In this document: positions 37,274 to 45,669 of the stretch, one piece after another
Position numbering within the stretch: position 1 is the stretch's first letter
How the letters are laid out: the number at the start of each line of letters is the position of its first letter
DNA from: Thermophilibacter provencensis
GTDB taxonomy: Bacteria > Actinomycetota > Coriobacteriia > Coriobacteriales > Atopobiaceae
DNA length: 64,000 bases
NCBI RefSeq assembly: GCF_900128445.1
Contig: NZ_LT671417.1
Span: 2,243,201-2,307,200, forward strand
Direction: 5' to 3'
Translations under genes and position numbers: made by a program
Notes under the pieces: generated by a model
Database searches by the model: none
The model's input: only the letters and a program-made list of their open reading frames with translations
What the model was told of the DNA's origin: nothing

Positions 37274-37507
37274 CTGCAATTTGGTCGATAGTGCGGAGTT
37301 TTCCCCGCGCGGCCTGCAATCAGGCGGATAGTGTGAAGCCTTTTTTCTGCCTCGCCCTCAAGGGGCACCGTCGCCAACTGGCCTTTTTGCCTCGGGTGGG
37401 ACATGGCCACCCGACGGGGCGCCTCGGAAGGCGGAAAATTGCTTCGCACTATCCGCCTGACTGCAGGCCGGTCTGCAGATTCTTCGCACTATCCGCCTGA
37501 TTGCAAG
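37274..37507. repeat. Family E repeats, four 25-bp motifs
   Basis: CTGCAATCAGGCGGATAGTG and then TGAAG (37314-37338) and a diverged copy at 37274-37298 lie in one orientation. Two inverted copies (CTTCGCACTATCCGCCTGAC and on) lie at 37442-37466 and 37482-37507. Together they could form a large stem with a 100-bp T-rich loop. This fills the 312-bp gap before the dipeptidase; no gene is seen in it. Confidence 0.8.
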
Positions 37508-37551
37508 GCGGGCGGGCCCCGCCCCCCCGCTCGCGCTCCCAAGGAGGCCTC

Positions 37552-38562
37552 ATGAGCCACCCTGTCTTTGACCTGCATTGCGACACCGCCGACCGCCTCG
37601 CGTGGCAGACGCTGCCGGAGGACCTGCGCCTCGCCTGCGGAGCGGACTTCTACGGCCCCGACGACGGGGAGGACCCCACGGGCTGCCGCGAGCTCGCCCG
37701 AAACCGCTGTCACGTCTCCCTCGAGGTCGTCGGCGAGACGCCCTGGGCGCAGTGCTTCGCCTGCTTCATCCCCGACGAGCTCGCCCCCGAGCCCGCCGTC
37801 CGCTTCTACCGTCACGTCGCGGCATACCTCGAGGCCGAGGTTCAGAAGAACGCGAGTGCCGTGGCCCTCGTGAGCGGCGCCGACGAGATCCGCCCCGTCC
37901 TCCAGTCAGGCCGCATGGCGGCCATCCGCACGATCGAGAACGCGCGCCTCTTCGCCGCGGACCTCGGGCTCGTCGGGCGCCTCGCAGAGCGGGGCGTCCT
38001 CATGGCCTCTCTCAGCTGGAACGCGGAGGGCCCGCTCGCGAGCGGCTGCGACTCCCATGCCGGGCTCACTCGTCTCGGCGAGCAGACGCTGACGGAGATG
38101 GAGCGCGCGGGCATGGTGCTTGACGTCTCCCACCTCAACGACGAGAGCCTCGCGGACGTGCTCGCCCGCGCGACGCGCCCGGTCGTGGCGAGCCACTCAA
38201 ACTCCCGCGCCGTCTGCGCGCACCCGAGGAACCTCACCGACCGGCAGTTCCTGGAGATCCGCGACCGGGGAGGCCTCGTAGGCCTCAATCTCTGCCGTCA
38301 CTTCCTGCGCGAGGGGGAAGGCGACGTCACGTTCGATGACGTGGTTGCCCACATCGAGCACTGGCTCGACCTCGGGGGCGAGGGGGTCGTCGCGCTCGGG
38401 GCCGACTTCGACGGAGCCACCGTCCCCGCCTTCCTCGACGGCGCACAGACGCTGCCCTCCCTCCAGGCCCTTCTCGCCAGGCGCCTTGGCGAGGGGGTCT
38501 GCGAGCGGATCTGCGCGGGCAACGCGCTCGCGTTCTTCGAGCGGGTCGGACGCGGGCGCTAA
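37552..38562 (+). CDS. Renal dipeptidase-like zinc peptidase (M19)
   Basis: A 336-residue amidohydrolase-fold enzyme that cleaves dipeptides, including some with a D-residue at the C-terminus. DLHCDTAD gives the HxD metal pair; further ligands are in SHSNSRAVCAHPRN and at GADFDG. AAGGAGG precedes ATG 37552. It is not VanX (family M15) and shows no link to the ligase except proximity. Confidence 0.88.
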   Translation: MSHPVFDLHCDTADRLAWQTLPEDLRLACGADFYGPDDGEDPTGCRELARNRCHVSLEVVGETPWAQCFACFIPDELAPEPAVRFYRHVAAYLEAEVQKNASAVALVSGADEIRPVLQSGRMAAIRTIENARLFAADLGLVGRLAERGVLMASLSWNAEGPLASGCDSHAGLTRLGEQTLTEMERAGMVLDVSHLNDESLADVLARATRPVVASHSNSRAVCAHPRNLTDRQFLEIRDRGGLVGLNLCRHFLREGEGDVTFDDVVAHIEHWLDLGGEGVVALGADFDGATVPAFLDGAQTLPSLQALLARRLGEGVCERICAGNALAFFERVGRGR

Positions 38563-38604
38563 GGCTCCTCGGCGTTCGCTCTGCGCACCGGGCCTTACGA
38601 AGAC

Positions 38605-38638
38605 GCCGCGCCCCACCTGCTGTGAGGTGGGGCGCGGC
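38605..38638. terminator. Hairpin between convergent dipeptidase and GltD-like genes
   Basis: GCCGCGCCCCACCT and its exact inverse enclose a 6-nt loop. T-tracts are absent on both sides, so termination may be inefficient or Rho-aided. Confidence 0.5.
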
Positions 38639-38705
38639 ACTGGAAAGGAGGCTCGGCGAGGGGTGCATGGCGGGACCCCGCGTCGAGAAGGGTCATCGAT
38701 GACGG

Positions 38706-39950
38706 CTAGGGCGCTGTCGGGGCAGCGTCGGCGGAAAGGCCCATGTAGGCGAGCATCCCCTCGACGGCACGCTTGGCCCCTGCGACGGCGTGGACCACGG
38801 TGCGCGGGCCGGTGGCCACGTCGCCCGCGGCGAAGACGCCCGGGACGGTGGTCATGCAGGACTCGTCGACCTCGAGCAGGCCGCGCTCGTTGGTGGCAAG
38901 CCCCGTCGTGGTGAGCACGAGCTTGTTCTTGGGGAGCTGGGACACGGCGATGATCACGGTGTCGCAGCGCACGTGGTCGGGCTCGTCCTCGTAGCCGACG
39001 ACGTCGTTCTTCTCGTCGAAGATCGCGGTGCGGAAGGTCGGGCCCTCGTCGTCGATGGAGACGACGTCCTTGCCGTAGACGATCTCGGCGCCCTCGAGCT
39101 CCGCGTACTCGACCTCCTCGGAGCTGGCGGTGACGTCGCGCGTGTTGGAGTAGAGCGTCACGCGCCGCGCCCCGTGGCGCAGAGCCGAGCGGGCCACGTC
39201 CATGGCGACGTTGCCCACGCCAATGATGGCCACGTCGCGGCCGATGGAGACGCTCGAGGGGTCGACGAGGTAGTCGATGCCGAAGAAGACGTTTCCGCGC
39301 GCCTGGCCCAGGATGTCGAGCTTGCGGGCGCGCCAGGTGCCGGTGCCCACGAAGACCGCATCGTAGCCGTCGCGGAAGAGGTCGTCGATGTGCAGGGCTC
39401 CTCCGATCGTGGTGGAGGGGCGCACGCGAACGCCGAGCGCGCACATGACCTCGCGATACCGCTGCACGAGCTCCTTGGAGAGGCGGAACTCGGGGATGCC
39501 GTACTGCAGCACGCCCCCGATCTCCGTGCGCTGCTCGAAGACCGTGACGGCGCAGCCGCGCTCGGCGAGCTTGATCGCCACCGTGATCCCCGCCGGGCCC
39601 GAGCCGATGACGGCGACGGACTTCCCGCAGGGCTCCGGCCGCTCGGGCTCCAGCCGGTCGAGGTAGGTGCTCGAGATGTAGTGCTCGATGCTCGAGAAGT
39701 GCACGGGGTTGCCCCTGCGCGCCTGGACGCAGTTGCCCTCGCACTGGTTCGAGTGGTTGCACACGAGCGAGCACACGGCGCTCATGGGGTTGTTCTCGAA
39801 GAGCAGGGCTCCAGCCTCATCCATCCGGCGCTCCTTGAAGAGCCGGATGACCTCGGGAATGGGGGTGTGGACGGGGCAGCCCCGCTCCTGGCACATCGCC
39901 CGTCGGCAGCCCAGGCAGCGGTTGGCCTCCTCGATGACGTGAACGGCCAC
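38706..39950 (-). CDS. GltD-like NAD(P)H/FAD oxidoreductase with Fe-S cysteines
   Basis: The product has 414 residues. The N-terminus holds two cysteine sets (CLGCRRAMCQERGCP and CSLVCNHSNQCEGNC) as in glutamate synthase small subunit and NfnB. Then come an FAD-binding GSGPAGI, a second dinucleotide motif GVGNVAMDVA, and the end GVFAAGDVATGPRTVVHA. No GltB partner is present. It starts (GTG 39950, site AGGGG) 2 bp after the aldolase stop, so it belongs to the ketodeoxygluconate operon; its electron partner there is unknown. Confidence 0.85.
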   Translation of the reverse strand: MAVHVIEEANRCLGCRRAMCQERGCPVHTPIPEVIRLFKERRMDEAGALLFENNPMSAVCSLVCNHSNQCEGNCVQARRGNPVHFSSIEHYISSTYLDRLEPERPEPCGKSVAVIGSGPAGITVAIKLAERGCAVTVFEQRTEIGGVLQYGIPEFRLSKELVQRYREVMCALGVRVRPSTTIGGALHIDDLFRDGYDAVFVGTGTWRARKLDILGQARGNVFFGIDYLVDPSSVSIGRDVAIIGVGNVAMDVARSALRHGARRVTLYSNTRDVTASSEEVEYAELEGAEIVYGKDVVSIDDEGPTFRTAIFDEKNDVVGYEDEPDHVRCDTVIIAVSQLPKNKLVLTTTGLATNERGLLEVDESCMTTVPGVFAAGDVATGPRTVVHAVAGAKRAVEGMLAYMGLSADAAPTAP

Positions 39951-39952
39951 GG

Positions 39953-40600
39953 CTAGCCCCTGATCTCGCGAACGAGCGCGGCGGCCTCGGAGGTGAGCTC
40001 GAGCATGCGGTCGAACTCGCCGGCTCGGATGAGGTCGGGCTTGACCATCCAGGTGCCGCCACAGGCGAGAATCGCCGGGCACTCGAGATACTCGCGCAGG
40101 TTGGACGCGGACACGCCGCCGGTGGGCATGAAGCGGTGCCCCACGAAGACAGAGGCGAGCGCCTTGATGGTGGCGAGCCCTCCGTACTGCGCGGCCGGGA
40201 AGAACTTGGTGACCTCGAGCCCCGCGTTCACGAGTGCGGTGACCTCGGTGGGGGTGACGCCGGCCGGCAGCACCGGCACCTCGTGCTCGAGGCACCAGTT
40301 GACCACCTGCATGTTGTAGCCCGGAGAGACGATGTAGCGCGCGCCCGCGTCCACGGCCCGGCGCGCCTGCTCGAGGTTGAGCACGGTGCCGGCGCCCACG
40401 AGCAGGTCGGGGCACTTCTCGCTCATCTCGTGGATTGCGTCGGCGGCGCAGGCGGTGCGGAAGGTGACCTCGGCCGAGGGCAGGCCGCCCTTCACGAGCA
40501 CGTCAGCCACCGGCAGCGCGTCCTCGACACGGTCGAGCACGACGACCGGCACCACGCCGACCCTCTCCACCTCGCGATAGAACCCGTCCATGTACCCCAT
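39953..40600 (-). CDS. eda: KDPG/KHG aldolase
   Basis: A 215-residue class I aldolase that splits 2-keto-3-deoxy-6-phosphogluconate into pyruvate and glyceraldehyde 3-phosphate. Lys132 in EVTKFFPAA forms the Schiff base; Glu44 in PSAEVTFRT and the phosphate loop MPTGGVSASN are present. ATG 40600 follows GAGGGGAG. A longer in-frame start would lie inside repeat A6 and is rejected. It follows kdgK in the operon and completes the pathway. Confidence 0.92.
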   Translation of the reverse strand: MGYMDGFYREVERVGVVPVVVLDRVEDALPVADVLVKGGLPSAEVTFRTACAADAIHEMSEKCPDLLVGAGTVLNLEQARRAVDAGARYIVSPGYNMQVVNWCLEHEVPVLPAGVTPTEVTALVNAGLEVTKFFPAAQYGGLATIKALASVFVGHRFMPTGGVSASNLREYLECPAILACGGTWMVKPDLIRAGEFDRMLELTSEAAALVREIRG

Positions 40601-40634
40601 GTCTCTCCCCTCCTGCCGGAAGCCCCGGCAAAAC

Positions 40635-40663
40635 CTGACAGTTGACCCTGTCACCTTTGTCAT
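40635..40663. repeat. Family A half repeat, copy A6
   Basis: CTGACAGTTGACCCTGTCAC and CTTTGTCAT is the right arm of family A without a left arm. It lies inside the kdgK-eda operon, touching the kdgK stop. It is a decayed or solo copy and cannot form the long hairpin. Confidence 0.8.
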
Positions 40664-40664
40664 G

Positions 40665-41696
40665 CTAGCGGGCGACGCGCGTGCCGGCGCCCTTCGATGC
40701 CACTGCCTCGATCTCGGCGGGCGTCACGAGGTTGGAGTCCCCGTGGATCGTGAGCTTGAGGACGCTTGCGGCGATGGCGTACTCGCTCGCGTGGTCGAGG
40801 TCGAAGCCGTGGAGCAGCGCGTGGACAAGCCCCGCGCCGTAGGCGTCTCCGGCGGCCACGCCCTCGAGCACGTGCACGTGATGGACGGACGAGAAGTGCG
40901 GCTCGCCGTCGGCGTAGACCATGCCCATCCAGTCGGAGTCCTCGACGGAGCGGACGTCGCGGATGACGGAGGCGACCATCCCGCACCCGTAGCGCTCGCA
41001 GATCTGACGAGCCATCTCCACGTAGTCGTCGCGCTCCTCGATCCCGTTGGAGAGCGAGCCGGAGACGCAGGTCATCCCCAGGGCTGAGGGCGCGTCCTCG
41101 TCGTTGGCCACGCAGACGTCGACGTGCGGCATGAGGCGCGCCATCACGGCCTGGGCACGCTCCGGGCTCCAGAGCTTGCCGCGGTAGTTGAGGTCGAGGA
41201 TGGTGGTGATGCCGCGCTCGCGGCAGGCGGCGAGCGCCTCCTCGCAGGCGAGGGCCATCTCCTCGGAGACGGCGGGCGTCACGCCGGAGACGTAGAAGGC
41301 GCCCACGCCCTCGAGGATGGCGCCCCAGTCGAGCTCGTCGTGGCCCGCGAGCGAGATAGCCGAGTACTTGCGGTCGTAGACGCAGCCGTTGGAGCGCACC
41401 GACGCGCCCACCTCGAAGAAGTAGGACCCGAGGCGGTCCCCCGAGCGGACGACGCGGGAGACGTCGACGCCGTAGGACGCGAGCGAGCGCAGCGCGCAGT
41501 CGCCGATGCGGTTGGCGGGGACGATGGAGACGAAGGCCGCGTCATCGCCCTGGTACGCGAGGGAGAGCGCCGCGTTGGCCTCGGCGCCGCCGTAGCGCAC
41601 CTCGAACGTCGATGCCTGCTCGAGCCGGAGGTTGTCCGGCGGCGAGAGCCGCATCATGATCTCGCCGAACGCGAGCACCTTGGTCTTCTCGTTCAC
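40665..41696 (-). CDS. kdgK: 2-keto-3-deoxygluconate kinase (PfkB family)
   Basis: A 343-residue ribokinase-fold enzyme. VLAFGEIMMRLSPP, then VRYGGAEANAALSL mark the sugar-binding side; GVAAGDAYGAGLVHALL holds the catalytic Asp. The FGEIMMRL opening is typical of KDG kinases. GTG 41696 has GGGAG at good spacing; GTG 41699 and ATG 41708 are possible alternatives. First gene of the operon with eda and the GltD-like gene; a LacI regulator faces it. Confidence 0.88.
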   Translation of the reverse strand: MNEKTKVLAFGEIMMRLSPPDNLRLEQASTFEVRYGGAEANAALSLAYQGDDAAFVSIVPANRIGDCALRSLASYGVDVSRVVRSGDRLGSYFFEVGASVRSNGCVYDRKYSAISLAGHDELDWGAILEGVGAFYVSGVTPAVSEEMALACEEALAACRERGITTILDLNYRGKLWSPERAQAVMARLMPHVDVCVANDEDAPSALGMTCVSGSLSNGIEERDDYVEMARQICERYGCGMVASVIRDVRSVEDSDWMGMVYADGEPHFSSVHHVHVLEGVAAGDAYGAGLVHALLHGFDLDHASEYAIAASVLKLTIHGDSNLVTPAEIEAVASKGAGTRVAR

Positions 41697-41728
41697 CACG
41701 TCTCCCATCTTTAGCGTGTCTAGCTTTA

Positions 41729-41742
41729 GGAAATCGATTTCC
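41729..41742. promoter_or_regulatory. Perfect palindromic LacI-family operator
   Basis: GGAAATCGATTTCC is an exact 14-bp palindrome with a central CG, the classic LacI/GalR form. It lies between the divergent kdgK and regulator genes, within the probable kdgK promoter (minus-strand TTGGGA at 41745-41740). TATAGT at 41756 may be the -10 of the regulator gene. Confidence 0.85.
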
Positions 41743-41828
41743 CAACAGTATGTAGTATAGTACCGAGAAGAACAATCTGCGCGCGGAGGAGCGCGCACAC
41801 GAAGTCTCGACAAACACGAGGGGGCGGC

Positions 41829-42845
41829 ATGGCGCGCACGAGCATCAGGGACGTCGCACGCGAGGCGGGAGTGAGCCCGGCCACGGTGTCGCGGTTCCTG
41901 AACGGCCGCTGGACCTCCATGTCCGCCGAGACGCGCGAGCGCATCGCGGAGGTGGTGGAGCGAACGGGATACCGGCCGAGCAGCGTGGCGCGCAGCCTTC
42001 GCCTCGAGACCTCCCACACGCTCGGGGTGGTCATGGCCGACGTCCGCAACCCCTACTCCGGAGAGGTCCTGCAGGAGCTCTGCGACCAGGCCGAGTCCGC
42101 TGGCTACACGCTCATGTGCTCCTTCTCGGAGAACGACCCCACTCGCGAGGCCGAGGCCGTCGAGCGGCTCGTGGACGCACGCGTCGACGGCCTCGTGGTC
42201 AACACGACCGGCGGCAACGACGAGCTCATCGCCAAGACCGCGGCGCGCGTCCCAACCTGCCTGCTCGACCGCGCGATCTCGGGCCCGGACGGGAGCACGT
42301 GCGCGGTCGACCTCGTGACCTCGGACAACGCCCGGCTCGTGGAGAACCTGCTCGACCTGCTCGCGCGGCGCGGGGCGAGAAGGGCCGCGCTGCTCACGGA
42401 GCCCGTCTCCACGAGCGCCACGCGGCGCGCCCGCGCCGACGCCTTCGCCGAGGGCCTCTCCCGGCACGGCATGGGAGGCTCCGTCGAGGGGCTCGGCGAG
42501 GGGGGCGAGGGCATCGAGGAGGTGCTCGCCCGCCTCGCTCGCGGGCGCGGGGAGGGGCCGCTCGCCATCGTTGCGGTGAACGGCCTCGTCTTCCTGCGCC
42601 TCGCCGAGGCGATCAGGGGGAGCGGCCTTGCGGTCGGGCACGACGTCGCCCTCGCAACCTTCGACGACTACGCCTGGAACCGCGTGCTCTTCGGCGGCGT
42701 GACCACGGTCGCGCAGGACACCGCGCGCGTTGCCGGCGAGGTCCTCGTGCGCGTGCTCGCGCGGGCGAAGGACCCGACCCGCCCGACGGGGCGCGTGGAG
42801 GTGCCCGGCACCGTCATCGAGCGCGCGAGCACGCGGCTGTCGTGA
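41829..42845 (+). CDS. LacI-family regulator of the ketodeoxygluconate operon
   Basis: The product has 338 residues. The helix-turn-helix starts TSIRDVAREAGVSPATVSRF and the hinge helix follows (RPSSVARSLR). The periplasmic-binding-like domain runs from about residue 60. KDG or its phosphate is the probable inducer, inferred from the divergent operon. CGAGGGGGCGGC precedes the ATG. Confidence 0.9.
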   Translation: MARTSIRDVAREAGVSPATVSRFLNGRWTSMSAETRERIAEVVERTGYRPSSVARSLRLETSHTLGVVMADVRNPYSGEVLQELCDQAESAGYTLMCSFSENDPTREAEAVERLVDARVDGLVVNTTGGNDELIAKTAARVPTCLLDRAISGPDGSTCAVDLVTSDNARLVENLLDLLARRGARRAALLTEPVSTSATRRARADAFAEGLSRHGMGGSVEGLGEGGEGIEEVLARLARGRGEGPLAIVAVNGLVFLRLAEAIRGSGLAVGHDVALATFDDYAWNRVLFGGVTTVAQDTARVAGEVLVRVLARAKDPTRPTGRVEVPGTVIERASTRLS

Positions 42846-42940
42846 CGGCGAGGCGTCCCTCCCCTCATGCCGGAAACGTCGCGACGGCCCCGCGGGGCAG
42901 TGAACTGCGGCCCAAAACTTGGACGCAATAATAATAGCCG

Positions 42941-43852
42941 CTAGGCGGCGTCGCGAAGGGCCTGCTCCCGGAACCCCACCGGGGTCAGGCCCTTCAGCCC
43001 GACCTGGCGCCTCGCGTGGTTCCAGTGGTGGATGTAGTCCTCGAGATCCGCCTTGAACTTCTCGAACGTGTCCCAGTCGCGCCCGCGGAAGAACTCGTCC
43101 TTGATGTGCCCGAACACCTGCTCGGTGGCGCCGTTGTCGATGCAGTCGCCCTTGCGCGACATGCTCTGGACGATCCCCATCCCCTCGAGCGCGGCGACGA
43201 ACTCGGCGTGCTGGTACTGCCAGCCCATGTCCGTCTGCATGACCGGGCTGGCCCACCCGGGCTTGGCCTCCGCGAGCATGGAGAGCATCTCGCGCTGCTG
43301 CTCGAGGTCGGGGTGCTCCGAGATCGAGTGCGCCACGATCTCCTTGCTCCCGAAGTCGTACGCCGGCGCGAGGTAGGCCTTGCCGAAGGAGAGCCTGAAC
43401 TCGGTGACGTCCGTCCCCATCTTCTGCCACGGGCCGTCCGCCTTGAAGTCGCGCCCGAGCACGTTCTCGAAGGTCTCGCCGACGACGCCCTTGTACGAGT
43501 TGTACCTGTGGTAGTCGGTCTCGCGGCGGATGCCGCAGCGCAGGCCCATCTCGCGCATCATCCTGAGGACGGTCTTGTCGGCCATGCGGGCGCCGCCCAC
43601 GGCCCGCAGCTCCATCGCCACCTGCCGGTGGCCGACGCCGTTCGGGAGCCTTCCGAAGATCTCGGCGACCCTGTCCCGGAGCTCCGGCCTGGTCGGCCCC
43701 TTCGGGTTCGCGAGCGCGTAGTAGTAGGTCGACCTCGCGAGGCCGGCCGCCTCGAGCAGGTCGGCGAGGTCGTGCCCCAGCCCTGAAAGCTCGGCTACGG
43801 CCGCCGCTCGCTCCCGAGCGGCAAGCCCAGCTCCACCTTCAGGGCTATCGTT
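42941..43852 (-). CDS. IS3-family transposase, OrfB (DDE integrase part)
   Basis: The frame is open from 43852 (just after a TAA at 43855-43853) to 42941. It reads LLEAAGLARSTYYYAL, GHRQVAMELRAVGGARM and the catalytic core GTDVTEFRL (Asp), QTDMGWQYQHAEF (Asp) and VFGHIKDEFF (Glu). All three DDE residues are present. There is no convincing start codon, so it is probably made by -1 frameshift from OrfA, perhaps at AAATAAAAC near 43852. Confidence 0.88.
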   Translation of the reverse strand, partial: NDSPEGGAGLAARERAAAVAELSGLGHDLADLLEAAGLARSTYYYALANPKGPTRPELRDRVAEIFGRLPNGVGHRQVAMELRAVGGARMADKTVLRMMREMGLRCGIRRETDYHRYNSYKGVVGETFENVLGRDFKADGPWQKMGTDVTEFRLSFGKAYLAPAYDFGSKEIVAHSISEHPDLEQQREMLSMLAEAKPGWASPVMQTDMGWQYQHAEFVAALEGMGIVQSMSRKGDCIDNGATEQVFGHIKDEFFRGRDWDTFEKFKADLEDYIHHWNHARRQVGLKGLTPVGFREQALRDAA

Positions 43853-44292
43853 TTATTTAGGTACGCCACCTGCGCCTCGAGCCTGCGAACCTCGCGCTCG
43901 GGCTCCTCCTCGCGCGTCGCCGGGGCGCCGGGAACCTTGCGCGGCCTGCCCTTGGGCCTGGGCCTGAGGGCCTCGGCGCCGCCCTCCCGGTAGAGCCGGC
44001 ACCATGCCTTCAGGGGTGATACGCTGGCGATTCCGAAGCGCCTCATCGCCTCCGGCTTGGCCATCCCGCCGTCCACGACCGCGCTCGCGGCCGCCACCTT
44101 GGTCTCGAAGTCGTATCTCGCATGGCTCCCCATGTCCAGCAGCGCATCCCCTCCCACGGCGCGGAACGTCTGGTGCCATTTTCTCACGGCCTCGACCGGG
44201 AGGCCGAGGACGCCTGCGGCTGCATCCCGGCCCAGCCCGCGGTCGAAGAGGTCGCACGCGCGCCCCCTCGCCGACCTGTCGTAGATCGTCAT
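43795..44292 (-). CDS. IS3-family transposase, OrfA (helix-turn-helix part)
   Basis: The product has 165 residues. Two helix-turn-helix units (DAAAGVLGLPVEAVRKWHQ and KPEAMRRFGIASVSPLKAW) and a coiled coil (EEEPEREVRRLEAQVAYLNK) are the IS150-group pattern. It overlaps OrfB by about 58 bp. ATG 44292 is 60 bp inside the right terminal repeat. Confidence 0.85.
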   Translation of the reverse strand: MTIYDRSARGRACDLFDRGLGRDAAAGVLGLPVEAVRKWHQTFRAVGGDALLDMGSHARYDFETKVAAASAVVDGGMAKPEAMRRFGIASVSPLKAWCRLYREGGAEALRPRPKGRPRKVPGAPATREEEPEREVRRLEAQVAYLNKTIALKVELGLPLGSERRP

Positions 44293-44404
44293 GGAAAAAG
44301 CCTCCCATCACTCGGACTCTACTTTCCAGTCCAAGAAATGGGAGGCAGTTCACAACCATGCGGGGCCCTGGCGACGAATACGAACGGACGGGACGACCGC
44401 TCGG

Positions 44405-44941
44405 CTACTCCTCAGGGTAGCGCGGCGGGACGAGCCCGGCGCGCTCGAGCGAGACCACGATCGGCACCACGACGGCAAGCTGCAGGACTATGCCCATGAT
44501 GGCCGTCACGAAGGAGGCCGTGAGCCAGGCCTCGAGCGAGTAGGCGCCCGGAGAGAAGATCAGCGCGCGCAGCACGCCCGCGACCACGCGCCCGGCGAGC
44601 ATGGCGCCCACGAGCGAGATGTAGAGGTCGGCGGTGGCGTTGCCGGTGCGCACCACGCGGGAGAGCAGGCCGGAGACCAGGCCGTAGACAAGAAGCTCGC
44701 AGGTCATGGGCGGCAGCATCGGCGCGGGGGGCATGCCCGTGAGCAGGCCGGACAGCACGGGCGCGAGCACGCCGGTCGCGGCGCCCGCGACGGGGCCGGC
44801 CACGAGGCCGGAGATCATCACGGGGATGTGCATGGGCAGCCACGTGGCGCCCGCGTTGGGGATGGAGTGGAATGCCATCGGGAGCACGATCCCGAGCGCC
44901 GCGCACACGGCGGCGACGACGACCTTCTTCACCTGGCTCAT
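44405..44941 (-). CDS. ECF transporter substrate-binding (S) component
   Basis: A 178-residue membrane protein with six helices, starting MSQVKKVVVAAVCAALGIVL. The N-terminal AxxxA-like pattern in the first helix is used by S components to dock on EcfT. It overlaps the ecfT stop (ATGA). The vitamin or metal it carries cannot be told; sequence features resemble the PF12822 group. It is last of four coupled genes. Confidence 0.85.
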   Translation of the reverse strand: MSQVKKVVVAAVCAALGIVLPMAFHSIPNAGATWLPMHIPVMISGLVAGPVAGAATGVLAPVLSGLLTGMPPAPMLPPMTCELLVYGLVSGLLSRVVRTGNATADLYISLVGAMLAGRVVAGVLRALIFSPGAYSLEAWLTASFVTAIMGIVLQLAVVVPIVVSLERAGLVPPRYPEE

Positions 44942-45669
44942 TGGTGCCTCTTTCCCTCTCCCGCCGGAGCGGCGGCGCGCGGGCGGTCGATCCGGTACCC
45001 GCGGGCTTCCATGGCGCAGGAGAGCTCGTCGGCTCGCCTCATCGCCGAAACGAAGATGGGTACGAGCAGCCGTACGTAGCTGACGGCTCGTCGCACAATA
45101 CCATGAGAAGCGACGCCTCCGCAACGTATTTCCTGGGCCCGCATGAGCTGGCGGCTCTCCCGCAGGAGCGTCGGCACGAACTGCACCGTCACGCCCACGG
45201 CGAGCGCGGCAGCCTCCGCGGGAAGGCCCAGGCGGCCGAGCGGGCGCAGCAGGCGCCTCACGCCGCCCACGAGCTCCTGGGGGCGCGTGGTCGCCGTGAG
45301 GAGGGTGCCCAGGACCACCACCAGAAGCGTCCGCACCACCACGCGCGCACCCTGCGCGAGCCCCGCGAGGGTGAGGTGCGCGGGCCCGAGCGAGATGAGG
45401 GGGGCGGCGTCGCTGAAGAAGAGCGCGTTCATCGCAAGGACCATGAGCAGGAACCAGCGCAGGCCCCACGCAGCCCGTCCGGCGGCGCGCCAGCCCACGC
45501 GCGAGGCGGCAACGAGGGCGCAGGAGCCCGCCGAGACGGCGAGCAGCTCAAGCGGAGTCGTGGCGAGCACCACGAGAAGGGCGCAGGCGAGAAGGCCGAC
45601 GAGCTTGAGGGCGGCCCCCATGCGGTGGAGCGGAGAGTCCGCCCACACGTATCCGGAGGGCGACCTCAC
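44938..45669 (-). CDS. ecfT: ECF transporter transmembrane coupling protein EcfT
   Basis: A 243-residue protein with about five to six helices in the first part and a cytoplasmic helical part. The two family signatures are visible as ARG-like motifs (AQEIRCGGVASHG and MEARGYRIDRP) that bind the two ATPases. GTG 45669 follows GGGGGAGGG and overlaps the ATPase stop. Confidence 0.9.
   Translation of the reverse strand: MRSPSGYVWADSPLHRMGAALKLVGLLACALLVVLATTPLELLAVSAGSCALVAASRVGWRAAGRAAWGLRWFLLMVLAMNALFFSDAAPLISLGPAHLTLAGLAQGARVVVRTLLVVVLGTLLTATTRPQELVGGVRRLLRPLGRLGLPAEAAALAVGVTVQFVPTLLRESRQLMRAQEIRCGGVASHGIVRRAVSYVRLLVPIFVSAMRRADELSCAMEARGYRIDRPRAAAPAGEGKRHQ

Larger units (their letters stand above)
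42901..44352 (-). mobile_element. IS3-family insertion sequence (about 1.45 kb)
   Basis: Imperfect terminal inverted repeats of 24 bp are visible: TGAACTGCGGCCCAAAACTT and GGAC at the left end, TGAACTGCCTCCCATTTCTT and GGAC at the right end (bottom strand, 44352-44329). The ends are TG...CA. Between them lie two overlapping transposase frames on the minus strand. No target duplication is evident at the flanks. It sits between the LacI gene and the ECF operon and interrupts no recognisable gene. Confidence 0.9.

Noticed and set aside
37552-38562. The dipeptidase as a VanX partner of the VanA-like ligase
   Set aside because: It belongs to the M19 renal dipeptidase family, not M15; it lies 2.2 kb away on the opposite strand with other genes between.
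40601-40663. Longer start of eda (MTKVTG...) from repeat A6
   Set aside because: GAGGGGAG sits before ATG 40600 and the aldolase homology starts there.
42846-42900. Target-site duplication for the IS element
   Set aside because: The bases left of 42901 (GGGCAG) and right of 44352 (CAACCA) do not match as a 3-5 bp direct repeat.
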